Shown here: piece after piece, positions 53,330 through 64,000 of the stretch
Numbering within the stretch: the first letter of the stretch is position 1
How the letters are laid out: the number at the start of each line of letters is the position of its first letter
Source: Spongospora subterranea f. sp. subterranea
Taxonomy: Eukaryota; Endomyxa: Phytomyxea; Phytomyxea; Plasmodiophorida
Reading direction: 5' to 3'
Length of the DNA: 64,000 nt
Assembly (NCBI GenBank): GCA_049724395.1
Contig: JAUGWO010000051.1
Coordinates: 1-64,000 of the forward strand
The notes under the pieces: generated by a model
Told to the model about the DNA's origin: nothing
What the model saw: the letters and a program-made list of their open reading frames with translations, nothing else
Database searches by the model: none
Made by a program: the position numbers and the translations under genes

Positions 53330-54160
53330 CAGCCATCGCCCAGGGATTATCTGTTATTATCATTCCCGTCTCAAATCGAATAATCCTTCAGTCAATCGGA
53401 TCCACTCCCCATCTCCACTAAACAGTTCGTCACGAGTGTGTTTATCAATATGTTCACAGGATCGCATTGTTGTTCGTACGTCGAAATCTGATCCCATATT
53501 CGCTTGACAGGGTGAGATCCTCATTGGCGATACCAATATTAAAATATCACATAATTCCATGGTTCGTTGGCATCTTTTGTTCTTCGTGATACAAGTAGTC
53601 GAGGCGCCCTCAAAAACCTCTTGAATTGGGAAATGGTGATGCTGTGGGAAGTGTCAACTAAACTGTTCCAAATCTTTTGCGGTTGTCAATCGCAAATGAT
53701 AGTCGATTAGCTGGGAGTTGGTACATGATTGGCCCAATTTGGGTATATCTTGAGTGAAATTGGACCCGGACCTCATAAAACTCGTTGATTTATCTGTGAT
53801 AACAATTGGCGATCGCGTCCTTCAGACCATCCATGCCCTCGGAAGCACCAGAATTCACTGTCTCCGAAATGTTTCTTGAACTCGAGCAAGTTGTCGCGAA
53901 AATCCACAAATTGCTCTTTTGTCGGACGAATTACGGAATACTCAACAAATTTGCTTTTACAAATCTGCTACAACTGGGGAGAAGCTCTATCGTTTGAATA
54001 ATCCTGAGGCCAAGGCCGCTTCAATGACGATAACGATGGCGATAGCAATGACTCTGGCCCGTATGACACTGTTTGATAATGGACGAGAGGAAAAATGGAC
54101 AATTGGGCCAACCCTGGAACCGCTGAAAATTCGGTTTGATACAGGCAGCCCCTGGCGCTA
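53330..54160 (-). pseudogene. Membrane-protein family, relic copy 5
   Basis: 53325-53420 matches the downstream flank of copy 2 (40015-40110). 53640-53830 and 53860-54060 match its middle (cagatcttgag-type and tgcattgctc-type stretches), all with frameshifts. The membrane segment region (54000-54060, gataacgatggcgatagcaatgac) remains recognisable at the DNA level. It is not coding now. Confidence 0.6.
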
Positions 54161-54716
54161 TTGACTGAGACGTCCAGTGTCTCTGATGCACAATGATGAT
54201 GTGCCACGAAGCGGATCAGACACGAACAACGTCAGAATGACCGAGATCATCGATTTTCTGCGGTCGATGAAGCGAATGGGGCCGACAATACAACCCAAGG
54301 ATTCTCGTCCGAAAACCGGCGCGATTGGTGAAGCCAGTCCTGTGGCCGATCGTCAATTCTTCGTCATCGGCCATTTGTTTCCTCATTGTTCAGCAATGAC
54401 TGTATTGCTTCCATTTAACGACGGTTATACCAATGCTGTCTAAGATCGCCACCCGAAAATTATATTCCAATTCTGACGATCGCTCGTTTTGCGATTGTGA
54501 TATTTCCCGTTCCCCCCTGAACGTCGTGGTCACAGTAATGTCCCAGTTGATCGCCGACAATCAGAGTGTAGAACAGTATCTCTATCGTATGTCCCACGAT
54601 CGCCCAGTAAATATTGCTCACCAGTGCCGTCTCAAACGGAATATTACAGCAATGAAACTGATCCAATAGCATGACCATCACCAAACACAACAACAGAGTA
54701 CATGTGAAATGTGTGT

Positions 54717-55544
54717 TTATCGGGGTCCTTCAAGGTTGTCCAGAAACCACTTTTCAAGTCGGACAATTTGCTGCAAAAGATAAGTAGGATGTAGAAAGGC
54801 GCCAGGTCCCATAAAATACTGATCCCATTCGTTCTTGAGATAAATTATGAACTCACGCGATTCCGATAAACAGGTACGTTCAAATATGTTCATCTCTTTT
54901 TGCATTTGTTGGAATCGGCGACTGTTCCTTGTTTCATATCGGGTCCAGTCGCTCTGAAACTTCCGAATTGTGTCATTATACTGCTGTGGTAGATGTAAAA
55001 TATGTCGCTTCAACTCCTCCGCTTCGAGCAATCGAGAAAAGAAATCGAATTGCTGAGCTTTGGTGCATGATTGGACCAGTTTGGGAAAATCTTGAGCAAG
55101 TTGAACGTACATCTCATATATCACTGTAATCGATGAGTGATAACGGGTCATTGCGTCGTTTAAGTCGTTCATGGACTCGGGAAAACCAGATTTGCCATTT
55201 CCGTGATATTGTTCATAGAACGGGCCGAACTTGGCGCGAAACTCCACACATTGCTCCAATGTTGGACGAATGACGGAATACTCGATAAACTTACTCTCAA
55301 AATCTGCCACATCTCTGGAGAGTTTCTGGCGCTTGGACAGTCCGGAGCCCAAGATCGCCCCAGTAATAGTTATGGCGATAGCGATGGCGATACCAATGAA
55401 TATGGCACATTTGACCCATATTGACTTGTTGACAGTTCTAGGGGGGTTCACAGGCTGAGGTTGGGTCATTATATCAACCGGGGTCGGATGATGAAGGGGA
55501 ATAGGATCAGGGGATTGGCCATTGATTACTGGATCTGGACCCAT
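54717..55544 (-). CDS. Single-pass membrane protein, array family (copy 6)
   Basis: This is an intact 275-aa ORF. It starts MGPDPVINGQSPDPIPLHHP, has a polar Pro-rich N-terminus (1-40), the W-V-K motif at 43-45, a membrane segment at about 43-66 (rich in Ile and Ala), and a 205-residue helical C-terminal region with repeated aromatic-Leu patterns (LAQDFPKLVQSCTKAQQ; HILHLPQQYNDTI) and the WDQYFMGPGAFLHP motif near the end. It is alignable over its whole length with copy 2 (40137-40955). The N-terminal 65 residues are nearly identical; the ectodomain has diverged more. No known domain; a type II membrane protein is inferred. Confidence 0.75.
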   Translation of the reverse strand: MGPDPVINGQSPDPIPLHHPTPVDIMTQPQPVNPPRTVNKSIWVKCAIFIGIAIAIAITITGAILGSGLSKRQKLSRDVADFESKFIEYSVIRPTLEQCVEFRAKFGPFYEQYHGNGKSGFPESMNDLNDAMTRYHSSITVIYEMYVQLAQDFPKLVQSCTKAQQFDFFSRLLEAEELKRHILHLPQQYNDTIRKFQSDWTRYETRNSRRFQQMQKEMNIFERTCLSESREFIIYLKNEWDQYFMGPGAFLHPTYLLQQIVRLEKWFLDNLEGPR

Positions 55545-55907
55545 TAGAATTAACGGACGAGAGGAGAATGGAGAAGTCTGGGATCAGTCCGGGAACCCTA
55601 AACCGGAGTTTATTTCACCCCTCGTCCCGTTCTGCGCTATGTGCCATTCGACCTCAGTCTCGGTGAACGGCTACTTTCAGCGTTCATTGCCAAGATTCTC
55701 TAATCGCTCAAACATTGGGTTTGCAGTATCAAAGATGACGGAAGTCAAGACGCGCGAATGTCCATTCGCAATGTGTGAACAACGTGAGCGCGGTTCTCCT
55801 CATCCTATCAAATTCTTTATTGATTGGACTGTTTTTGTGTAATGGGCATTTTCCAATAGTGGCAATTTAACGGCGGTCGAATCGGCGACAAAAACATCTC
55901 GAGACAA

Positions 55908-56130
55908 TCATGAAGTTATGATTGAAGCCGCCTGGTCTCGAAGTTCCGTCAAAGTCTGTTTTGGTATTGATAGAGACCCCGCCCGCCCAACCCTAAATGG
56001 TCGTGCACAGAGTACAGTACAGGACGCGACTCCGTATTTGACCTCGCACGGTGACACGTCACAACAGGGATCTGCGGGAAAACACGTCCACACAGCCAAA
56101 CCAACGCGGTTTTTGCGGTGACTTGCCGGA
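55908..56130 (-). pseudogene. Degenerate counterpart of the small array ORF
   Basis: Similarity to 42045-42233 includes VWTCF and EVKYGVAS, and flanking DNA (tgggcattttggatagtggc versus tgggcattttccaatagtggc) also matches. It has lost the start region and frame. 56140-57160 contains no recognisable gene. Confidence 0.45.
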
Positions 56131-57169
56131 AACGTGAGATCAAAAGGGTCGACTGGCCGGCTGATTTCCCTCTCGCTACAACTCTTGACAATCGATATTT
56201 CTGAAGTTTTCTCGTGTCCAACGATGATGCCGAGAGTGGCTCTAGAAACCGATCATTTGAATACAGTACTTACTTTATAAGAACGTTAATTCCCGGGCTT
56301 TGTATGGAGACTCGTCTATCAAGTTTGTCATAGATGCGCAAACTAAAATATGTGTTGCCAATAACGTATTTCCAATAAGATTCCTGCTGCTCAAGCATTG
56401 CAGGATGCGCGGAAGAACAAACATCGGCAGTGCTGACACAATCGAGATCGGTAGCAAAGGAGCACAAAAGCTTGTGATCCAGAACTCTAAATGCTTGAAA
56501 GGCCAAGAACGACGTCCGTGATGCCTGACAAAACATGATCAAATTTCAAGCAACTCTGGTAGTGATATACTCCAATCCAAGAACGGCTTAGCATCATCTT
56601 TAGCTGACACTCGGATGCGATTGACGACCGAGAGAAAGTAGGCAGGCATCTCCCTGTCCATGTCGAAATGCTACTGCGCCTCGTACACTCAACGATCAGA
56701 ATGACATTCCTTACTCTACGTTGGTTTGTGATCACTGTAGCTGATGTGACCGGGCAGATTGTACTGTAGCTTTCTTTCTGTTGGAGTTTCCCGATCGTTC
56801 CGATATCACTCATATATTACCTCGGGAGCAACTGAAAGGGCGGGAGCACTTGTGCCCGGAATCAAAAAAATTTTGCTGGTGGCGCCGGTATGTTATTGGT
56901 CAATACTTCGTCTCTTTACAGTTATGGTGAATTGATATAAAACGTGATTTAAGTCCCGTTTCAGCACTCATTGTTGAATGTGTGCCAAGTCTGTACGAAA
57001 CGTTTGCCCAAGTGATAACAGAAATGCAATGCGACTCCCATATCGTTCAATTGATGAACCTGGAAATGTAAGGAGTTGAGTTCCAAAGCAGATCCTGCCC
57101 ATAGATGCATGCTAGCCAGGTCAGATACTTCCGCCATTGATTCAAACAATCGTTTCTTCTATGTTGTCC

Positions 57170-57670
57170 AATTGTCACCTGTTAATTGAGTAGACGTCAT
57201 CAAAGCGTTGATTTGAACGTAGGAGGAACACGATGCTGAGCGACTTCTCTAGAACCCATGTGATGTGAAATCTTACTCTCAACTCTTCAGATGAATCCAT
57301 CAAATCAAGCCGGAGTCCAATCGGAAATACAAGTCTCAAGCACCTACGCTTGATGTTCGAAAATGAGGTACCATGGAAGATTTGCATAATCTGTGCGTCC
57401 CTCGTCCCTTGTTTCAAACCTTTCAACGCGCAACTTGATTCGTGTTGATGATGGTCTTGGAGGCTAAAGAAGTTGTCGACGCTGTCCGGATTTCATTTGA
57501 TGCAATCCAGACGAAAAGCACAGAATCACTGTTTCATTAAAAATAATTTTTTTTAAATTGTCATCATTCTGTGCGTCCTCTTCGCTTTGATGCAAAACTA
57601 TAGTATCACAAGGGAATTGGTCAGGTAAATTACCTAGGCGATTCGACACTCTTCTTGCTCATTGAATGCA
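57170..57670 (-). pseudogene. Mariner transposase C-terminal relic
   Basis: 57464-57649 reads LGNLPDQFPCDTIVLHQSEE, matching LPDNLPCDIAVLHQAKQD of the element at 18433-19638. The preceding DNA (57440-57560) also matches its 18570-18620 region. Terminal repeats were not found. It is an old solo fragment. Confidence 0.6.
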
Positions 57671-58260
57671 GCTTGAAATACACTTTCTCGTGACATTTGA
57701 GGAAGGGTCAAAGATCCTACTTCAATCCCACTTTGATGATTTCATTTGTGCAGACAGATCCAAAAGTTGTCGCTCTTATTGGTGAGGCTTGTCCTATTGG
57801 ACTTACACGCTAGAACCCAGACCAAGAACCATTTAGTCACGGCTGTTCTGTATCTTGACGGTGAACTGAAAATCACGTCCCTCAAGCTTGCTTCGTCAAT
57901 GAATGCTTAATCTGCAGCGTCGATATTGTGGCTTGTGTTTTCCAAATTGGATAAATTGGATCCTGTCCAAGAATCTGGCCATTTGACACGAATCGCTGGT
58001 GTTACCTGATTGATATGGCAAGTTCTGTTTCGTGTTTCATGATGGCCTCAATGGGTTTGGTGACCATTGTTCCAACCGGACGGTTCTTTTCTGTTTATTT
58101 TGGCTGGCTCTTGGACCGCCAATGGGAAAATACATTTCGTTTCCAGACCCATCTGTCTCTAGACCTGTCCAATCGCCGGCGCTAATAGCCACATTTTGGT
58201 ACAGCAAGCAAACACTGAATATACATTGTTTTATTTTATAAACATAAGCATACATGTTCA
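57670..58260. other. Intergenic, no gene seen
   Basis: No convincing frame or repeat. The 58030-58240 plus frame is unrecognised. Confidence 0.3.
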
Positions 58261-58261
58261 T

Positions 58262-61200
58262 TCACGAATCATAATCTGATTTAACCACATCCTTTTGCTG
58301 TGTAGAGGATTTGTGTCCAAACACGTGTCCGGCGACGGCGTCCAAAGCCGCTTGAGCGCTCGATGCAGGTCCAGCTGCATCGGCGCCTTTTTGAAGAGTT
58401 TGCGAAAAATTCACTCCGCTGTGCATTTGCTGCAGCTGTGAGTTGGCCAACATGTTTGGCAATGAAACATGAGGCAACAACTGGTTGTCGACAATACCGT
58501 CTAAAGGAAAAGTACGGTCAGCTTTTCGCGATTACGTAAATGACTTCTCACCTTTTGAAGTCACGAGTTTGTTAATGACGTGATGATGGTTCGATGACAG
58601 TGATGGGGCATCAAACTGTGAGAATATATTTTGAACGTCGGATGAAATAGTCCCAGAAGATGAATTCACTGTTTGCCGGAAGGCTGAAGCGGATTTCTGC
58701 AGATTGACGTCGTCTGCACTGATGAGCACACTTTTGCCGTTCTGCAAGAAAACGTCAGGAGTCAATGATGGCGCAGCCATTCTCTGCATATTCAGCATAT
58801 CGCTGTCAAGAACCATCGAAGACGCTTGTGTAGACATTATTGGAATATTTTCGGTGTTGGCTACATGAGCAACCGCCGACGCATGCTCACCTACATCCTT
58901 CGAAGAGGCTCCAATTTTAGATCAGGAGCAACCGAAGACGATTGCGAAGCCATCTTGGACAAATCCTCCAAACTGACCTGATGCACAATCGATGACCCTT
59001 GTGAAGCCATTCTTCGCATGTTGTCAAGATTGACCTCAGGAGCCATTGATGACGCTTGCGTAGCCATCCTGGACAAGTCCTCCAACTTAACCTGATCCGC
59101 AATCGATGACGCTTGTGAAGCCATTCTTTGCATGTTGCCGAGATTGACCTCAGGAGCCATTGATGACGCTTGCGTAGCCATCCTGGACACACCCTCCAAA
59201 TTAACCTGATGAGAAACTGATGACGCTTGTGAAACCATTCTTCGCATGTTGTCAAGATTGACCTCAGGAGCCATTGACGACGCTTGCGTAGCCATGCGGG
59301 ACACATCCTCCAAATTAACCTGATGCACAATCGATGACGCTTGTGAAGCGATTCTTTGCATGTTGTCGAGATTGACCTCAGGAGCCATTGATGACGCTTG
59401 CGTAGCCATCCTGGACACATCCTCCAAATTAACCTTGTGCGCAACCACTGATGCTTGTGAAGCCATTCTTTGCACATTGTCGAGATTGACCTCAGAGGCC
59501 ATTAACGAAGCATGCGAAGCCATCCTGGACATATCCTCCATATTGACCTTGTGAGCAATCGATGACGCTTGTGAAGCGATTCTTTGCATGTTGTCCAGGT
59601 TGACCTCAGGAGTCATTGATGACGCTTGCGTAGCCATCCTGGACACATCCTCCAAATTAACCTGATGAGCAACTGTTGACGCTTGTGAAGCGATTCTTTG
59701 CATGTTGTCGAGGTTGACCTCACGAGTCATTGATGGCGCTTGCGTAGCCATCCTGGACACATCCTCCAAATTAACCTGATGAGCAACTGTTGACGCTTGT
59801 GAAGCGATTCTTTGCATGTTGTCGAGGTTGACCTCAGGAGTCATTGATGACGCTTGCGTAGCCATCCTGGACACATCCTCCAAATCGACCTTGTAAGCAA
59901 CTGATGACGCTTGTGAAGCCATTCTTTGCATGTTGTTAATATTGACCTCAGGAGCTATTGACGACGCTTGCGTAGCTATCCTGGACACATCCTCCAAATT
60001 GATTTGATGGGCAATCGATGACGCTTGTGAAGCCATTCTTCGCATGTTGTCGATATTGACCTCAGGAGCCATTGATGATGCTTGCGTAGCCATTCTGGAA
60101 GCATCCTCCAAATTGACCTTATTCGCAATCGAGGACGCTTGTGAAGCCATTTTTTGCATATTGTCGATATTGACCTCAGGAGCCATTGACGACGCTTGCG
60201 TAGCCATTCTGGACAAATCCTCCAAATTGACCTTATGCGCAAACGATGACGCTTGTGAAGCCATTCTTTGCATATTGTCGAGATTGATCTCAGGAGCCAT
60301 TGACGACGCTGTAGCCATCCTGGACACATCTTCCAAATTGACCTTATTCGCAATCGACGACGCTTGTGAAGCCATTCTTTGCATATTGTCGATATACACC
60401 TCAGGAGCCATTGACGACGCTTGGGTAACCATCCTGGACACATCCTCGAAATTGACATTATGCGCAATCGATGACGCTTGTGAAGCCATTCTTTGCATGT
60501 TGTCGAGATTGATCTCAGGAGCCATTGACGACGATTGCGTAGCCATCCTGGACACATTCTCCAAACTGACCTTGTGAGCAACCGAAGACGCTTGTGAAGC
60601 CATTCTTTGCATGTTGTCGAGATTGATCTCAGGAGCCATTGACGACGCTTGCGTAGCCATCCTGGACACATCTTCCAAATTGACCTGATTCGCAATCGAT
60701 GACGCTTGTGAAACCATTCTTTGCATATTGTCGAGATTGACCTCAGGAGCCATTGACGACGCTTGCGTAGCCATTCTGGACACATCCTCCAAATTGACAT
60801 TATGCGCAATCGATGACGCTTGTGAAGCCATTCTTTGCATGTTGTCGAGATTGACCTCAGGAGCCATTGACGACGCTTGCGTAGCCATTCTGGACACATC
60901 CTCCAAATTGACATTATGCGCAATCGATGACTCTTGTGAAGCCATTCTTTGCATGTTGTCGAGATTGATCTCAGGAGCCATTGACGACGCTTGCGTAGCC
61001 ATCCTGGACACATCTTCCAAATTGACCTGATTCGCAATCGATGACGCTTGTGAAACCATTCTTTGCATATTGTCGAGATTGACCTCAGGAGCCATTGACG
61101 ACGCTTGCGTAGCCATTCTGGACACATCCTCCAAATTGACATTATGCGCAATCGATGACGCTTGTGAAGCCATTCTTTGCATGTTGTCGAGATTGACCTC

Positions 61201-64000
61201 AGGAGCCATTGACGACGCTTGCGTAGCCATTCTGGACACATCCTCCAAATTGACATTATGCGCAATCGATGACGCTTGTGAAGCCATTCTTTGCATGTTG
61301 TCGAAATTGACCTCAGGAGCCATTGACGACGCTTGCGTAGCCATTCTGGACACATCCTCCAAATTGACATTATGCGCAATCGATGACGCTTGTGAAGCCA
61401 TTCTTTGCATGTTGTCGAGATTGACCTCAGGAGCCATTGACGACGCTTGGGTAGCCATCCTGGACACATCCTCCAAATTGACCTGATTCGCAATCGATGA
61501 CGCTTGTGAAGCCATTCTTTGCATGTTGTCGAGATTGACCTCAGGAGCCATTGACGACGCTTGGGTAGCCATCCTGGACACATCCTTCAAATTGACCTGA
61601 TTCGCAATCGATGACGCTTGTGAAGCCATTCTTTGCATATTGTCCAGATTGACCTCAGGAGCCATTGACGACGCTTGCGTAGCCATTCTGGATACATCCT
61701 CCAAATTGACCTTTTTCGCAATCGATGACGCTTGTGAAACCATTCTTTGCATATTGTCGAGATTGACCTCAGGAGCCATTGACGACGCTTGCGTAGCCAT
61801 TCTGGTTACATCCTCCAAATTGACCTTTTTCGCAATCGATGACGCTTGTGAAGCCATTCTTAGCATATTGTCGAGATTGACCTCAGGAGCCATTGACGAC
61901 GCTTGCGTAGCCATTCTGGACACATCCTCCAAATTGACATTATGCGCAATCGATGACGCTTGTGAAGCGATTCTTTGCATGTTGTCGAGATTGACCTCAG
62001 GAGCCATTGATGACGCTTGCGTAGCCATCCTGTTGACATCCTCCAGATTGATCTTATGAGCAAGCGATGATGCCTGTGAAGCCACCCTGTGCATATTCTC
62101 AATATTAACCGCAGAAGCAATCGACGACGCTTGCGATGCCATCCTTCGCATATTCTCTATATTGGCCTCAGGGGAAATCGACGCCGCTTGCATAGCCATA
62201 CTGGATATATCCTCCAGATTGACCTGTTCAGCAAGCGACGAGGCCTGTGAAGCCATCCTTTGCATATTGTCGATGTTGACTTCAGGAGTAAGCGACGAAG
62301 CTTGTGAAGCCATCCTGCCTAGATTGTCCAATCCGATTGCATTGCCGGATAACTGCGCCTGAGCACCCACCCGCTGCAGATGGGCAACGTTTATTGTTTC
62401 ACCTGTCTCAGAAATCTGCCCCATAGAACTCTGAACATTGCCCATACTGATTGAAGACGTTTCTTGTGGCAATACACTTGTGAATTTCGACCTTGAGCCC
62501 ACATCCCCAATATGTGCAGACACTGATGCAGACGAAGTGGGCAAAGCGTCACCGGAAATATCGCTAACCAAGGTGTGATAAGCCCCTCGAAACTGCTCTT
62601 TTGCTTGAGAACTAAATATCGCAGCCTGGTCCAAGACATCTGATGGAACATGCGATGCTGCTGCAGTGCGAATTTTAGAGGAAACATCGTCAAGCTGAGG
62701 ATGTTGGAGTTGTTTGACATCAATTCCCAAAAGTTTGTCTGGTAGCGTACTGGACAAAACCGGACCCTGAATTGTATCATTTCCGGCATTGCTATCGCTT
62801 GCCTCGATCTGATCATTCAATGAGGAGAGCATTGCATCAACATCCTTTCGACGGCTTTCAACACCTTCACGCAAACTCGAGCTTGCTTCCGCAACTAGCT
62901 CACTCAGTCCATTTGACCCTTGTTGAACCACACTCGCAACATTTTCAGCTACAAATGCCCCGCTATTCTGGACTTGCACTTTCAGATCACGCACAGTAAC
63001 AAGTTTCTCAGAAGCATTATGGATTGAATCAAAATTTGCTGCAGCAATGCTGCTGATAGAACTCAAACCGGAAGTTCCAGTGTTTTTCAGAGGTTGTATC
63101 TGCGTTTCAATGTCGGACGCAAACTCAGAAATAACCGTTGGGTCAACGGATTTCGCAGTGGCCGCCACTGAAAAAGATAGTGCTTCGACATTATGGGCGC
63201 CTGGAAACGCGGAGGTTGCGTTTGATATTGACGTTTCGAGCATGCGCACGTCCTCGTTGGCCCTTAGGAGGTCAATGTCGTCATGTATCGTGGATGCGGC
63301 TAATGCACCTGACGACAAAGCGATTGTCGTTGCCGATTTCGCTGCGTTAGATATTATGGGGGAAGAGTCTTGCACCATTGTTGCCACATGGCTGGCCATC
63401 GCGTTGGCAGGTACTGATAATGGTGCTGTCATTTTTGAAGCAACTTGCCTGACTTTATCCGCGTTCGCCAACGAGACATCCCCTGCTGCTGCTGCCGTCG
63501 TGACTGCTGTTTGCGAAACCATGCTCGCGACCCCCGCAGTAGTGTTTCGAGCACCTGCTGCGATACTTCCAGCTTCAGTTGCAACGTTTGCAATCGTTGG
63601 AGCTACGGAAAACTGCGAAGCAGCTGTAGTAACAGATCCTAATACTGCCTAAAAGGGGTAAGGGTTTACTTTGACTGAGTTGCATTACAAGCAGCAACAA
63701 ACGGACCGGTAAAGAATCAAGCACTGGTAATTCCTGTGCCAATTTCTCGAATTGCTCTTCTGCCGCATTTGTAGCTTTTGCCAACTGTAACAGCAAGTTA
63801 ACTTAGCGTACCCGTAAAACAAGCTATAATTGGAACAGAAAGCACGATAAGCTTTTTCTCTTCGCCTTTACCTCAAAAATACGTTGGTTTTGCAACGCGA
63901 ATTTTCTTGCGGCCAGAAACAGCCGAACTGGAGATGCCAGCACTGTGAAGAGGAACATGACAATTGATATTGCGTTGAACAGAAACAAAATAGCTGCTCC
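58262..64000 (-). CDS. Large 38-aa-repeat membrane protein, partial
   Basis: This gene runs off the right edge. Inferred exons (minus): 64000-63872 (hydrophobic, FLFNAISIVMFLFTVLASPV: likely membrane anchor), 63784-63689 (helical), 63648-58552 (main, over 1,650 aa) and 58500-58262 (C-terminus). Introns are 87, 40 and 51 bp; donors GTAAAG, GTAATG and GTGAGA; acceptors ACAG, TTAG and TTTAG. The reading frames join in phase across all three. Residues 1-375 of the main exon are Ala/Ser-rich and helical. Then come about 30 tandem 38-aa units of two 19-aa halves (SRMATQASSMAPEVNLDNM; then QRMASQASSI and so on). A 1-nt shift at about 58913 breaks the frame in the last repeat; the adjacent frame continues to the donor, so I treat it as a sequence error or a young mutation. 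No family is recognised. Confidence 0.75.
58501..58551 (-). other. Intron of the repeat-protein gene
   Basis: The donor is AAAG|GTGAGAAG and the acceptor TTTCCTTTAG|ACGG. Joining keeps the frame (phase 1) and continues a Gln/Ser-rich C-terminus. 51 bp. Confidence 0.7.
58920..62380 (-). repeat. 114-bp tandem repeat array, about 30 units
   Basis: Units encode 38 aa as two related 19-aa halves. The central units are highly similar to each other and the outer ones more diverged. A three-unit block (342 bp) is duplicated in tandem: 60621-60962 and 60963-61304. Because 114 is divisible by 3, spurious frames stay open on both strands through the array. Confidence 0.9.
63649..63688 (-). other. Intron of the repeat-protein gene
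   Basis: The donor is CTT|GTAATG and the acceptor CCCCTTTTAG|GCAG. Phase 0. Only 40 bp; an alternative donor further in is possible. Confidence 0.5.
63785..63871 (-). other. Intron of the repeat-protein gene
   Basis: The donor is GAG|GTAAAG and the acceptor TGCTGTTACAG|TTGG. Phase 0 on both sides. 87 bp. Confidence 0.65.

Noticed and set aside
60044-62362. Long plus-strand and alternative minus-strand open frames through the repeat array
   Set aside because: Shadows caused by a repeat period (114 bp) divisible by three. The 1543-aa minus frame has in-phase flanking exons and a sensible N-terminus; the others start and end inside the array.
1-64000. tRNA, rRNA or other structured RNA genes
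   Set aside because: No B-box-like GGTTCGA-x-TCC in a cloverleaf context and no rRNA-like sequence was found on reading; an RNA search program would be needed to be certain.

Overview
The window is nuclear DNA from a eukaryote and is dominated by transposable elements. It shows short spliceosomal introns (three inferred in one gene: about 40, 51 and 87 bp), no bacterial-style operons, and remnants of nearly every eukaryotic TE class. The element families (Ty3 elements with chromodomains, a DDE transposase linked to SAP and PD-(D/E)XK domains, plant-type mariner and Harbinger, a tyrosine-recombinase element, a LINE with an OTU domain) look like those of oomycetes, plasmodiophorids and other plant-associated protists. 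No ribosomal RNA or housekeeping gene fixes the taxon, so this assignment is inference only.

Layout. 0.2-2.9 kb: decayed DDE/SAP/nuclease transposon (-). 3.0-5.2 kb: LINE scrap and a Ty3 chromodomain relic (-). 6.2-7.1 kb: intact seven-helix membrane protein (-). 7.7-11.5 kb: LTR-bounded Ty3 element with an internal inversion. 11.7-12.7 kb: Myb/SANT-like relic. 13.8-15.3 kb: hAT relic (-). 15.6-17.7 kb: tyrosine-recombinase (Crypton-like) element. 18.4-19.6 kb: mariner-like element with Stowaway-type termini. 20.9-21.6 kb: predicted secreted protein (-). 22.2-23.5 kb: Ty3 3' end and a USP-like fragment. 24.2-32.2 kb: a LINE interrupted by a rearranged Copia element (25327-29851). 32.4-33.5 kb: pyrimidine-rich minisatellite and a second mariner-type element. 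33.8-35.8 kb: Harbinger element with divergent Myb-like and nuclease genes. 35.9-37.2 kb: USP-like gene and its inverted partial copy. 37.4-38.2 kb: Ty3 tail.

39.4-56.1 kb is different. It is an array of duplicated, lineage-specific genes whose core is a single-pass membrane protein of about 275 aa with a helical ectodomain: two intact copies, one divergent frameshifted copy and three relics, with a small signal-peptide-like ORF upstream of two of them. A direct duplication of about 1.8 kb (44.3-46.1 and 49.5-51.2 kb), a palindromic pogo-like transposase and a 0.85 kb fold-back element are interleaved.

58.3-64.0 kb holds most of a large spliced gene (-) running off the right edge. It encodes a membrane-anchored protein with about 30 copies of a 38-aa repeat.

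The strongest unexplained patterns are: (i) at least six short-spacer inverted duplications affecting unrelated sequences, one of which integrated with a 5-bp target duplication; (ii) the undescribed membrane-protein array; (iii) the 38-aa repeat protein. Coordinates of decayed elements are approximate, and similarity statements come from reading the translations, not from searches.
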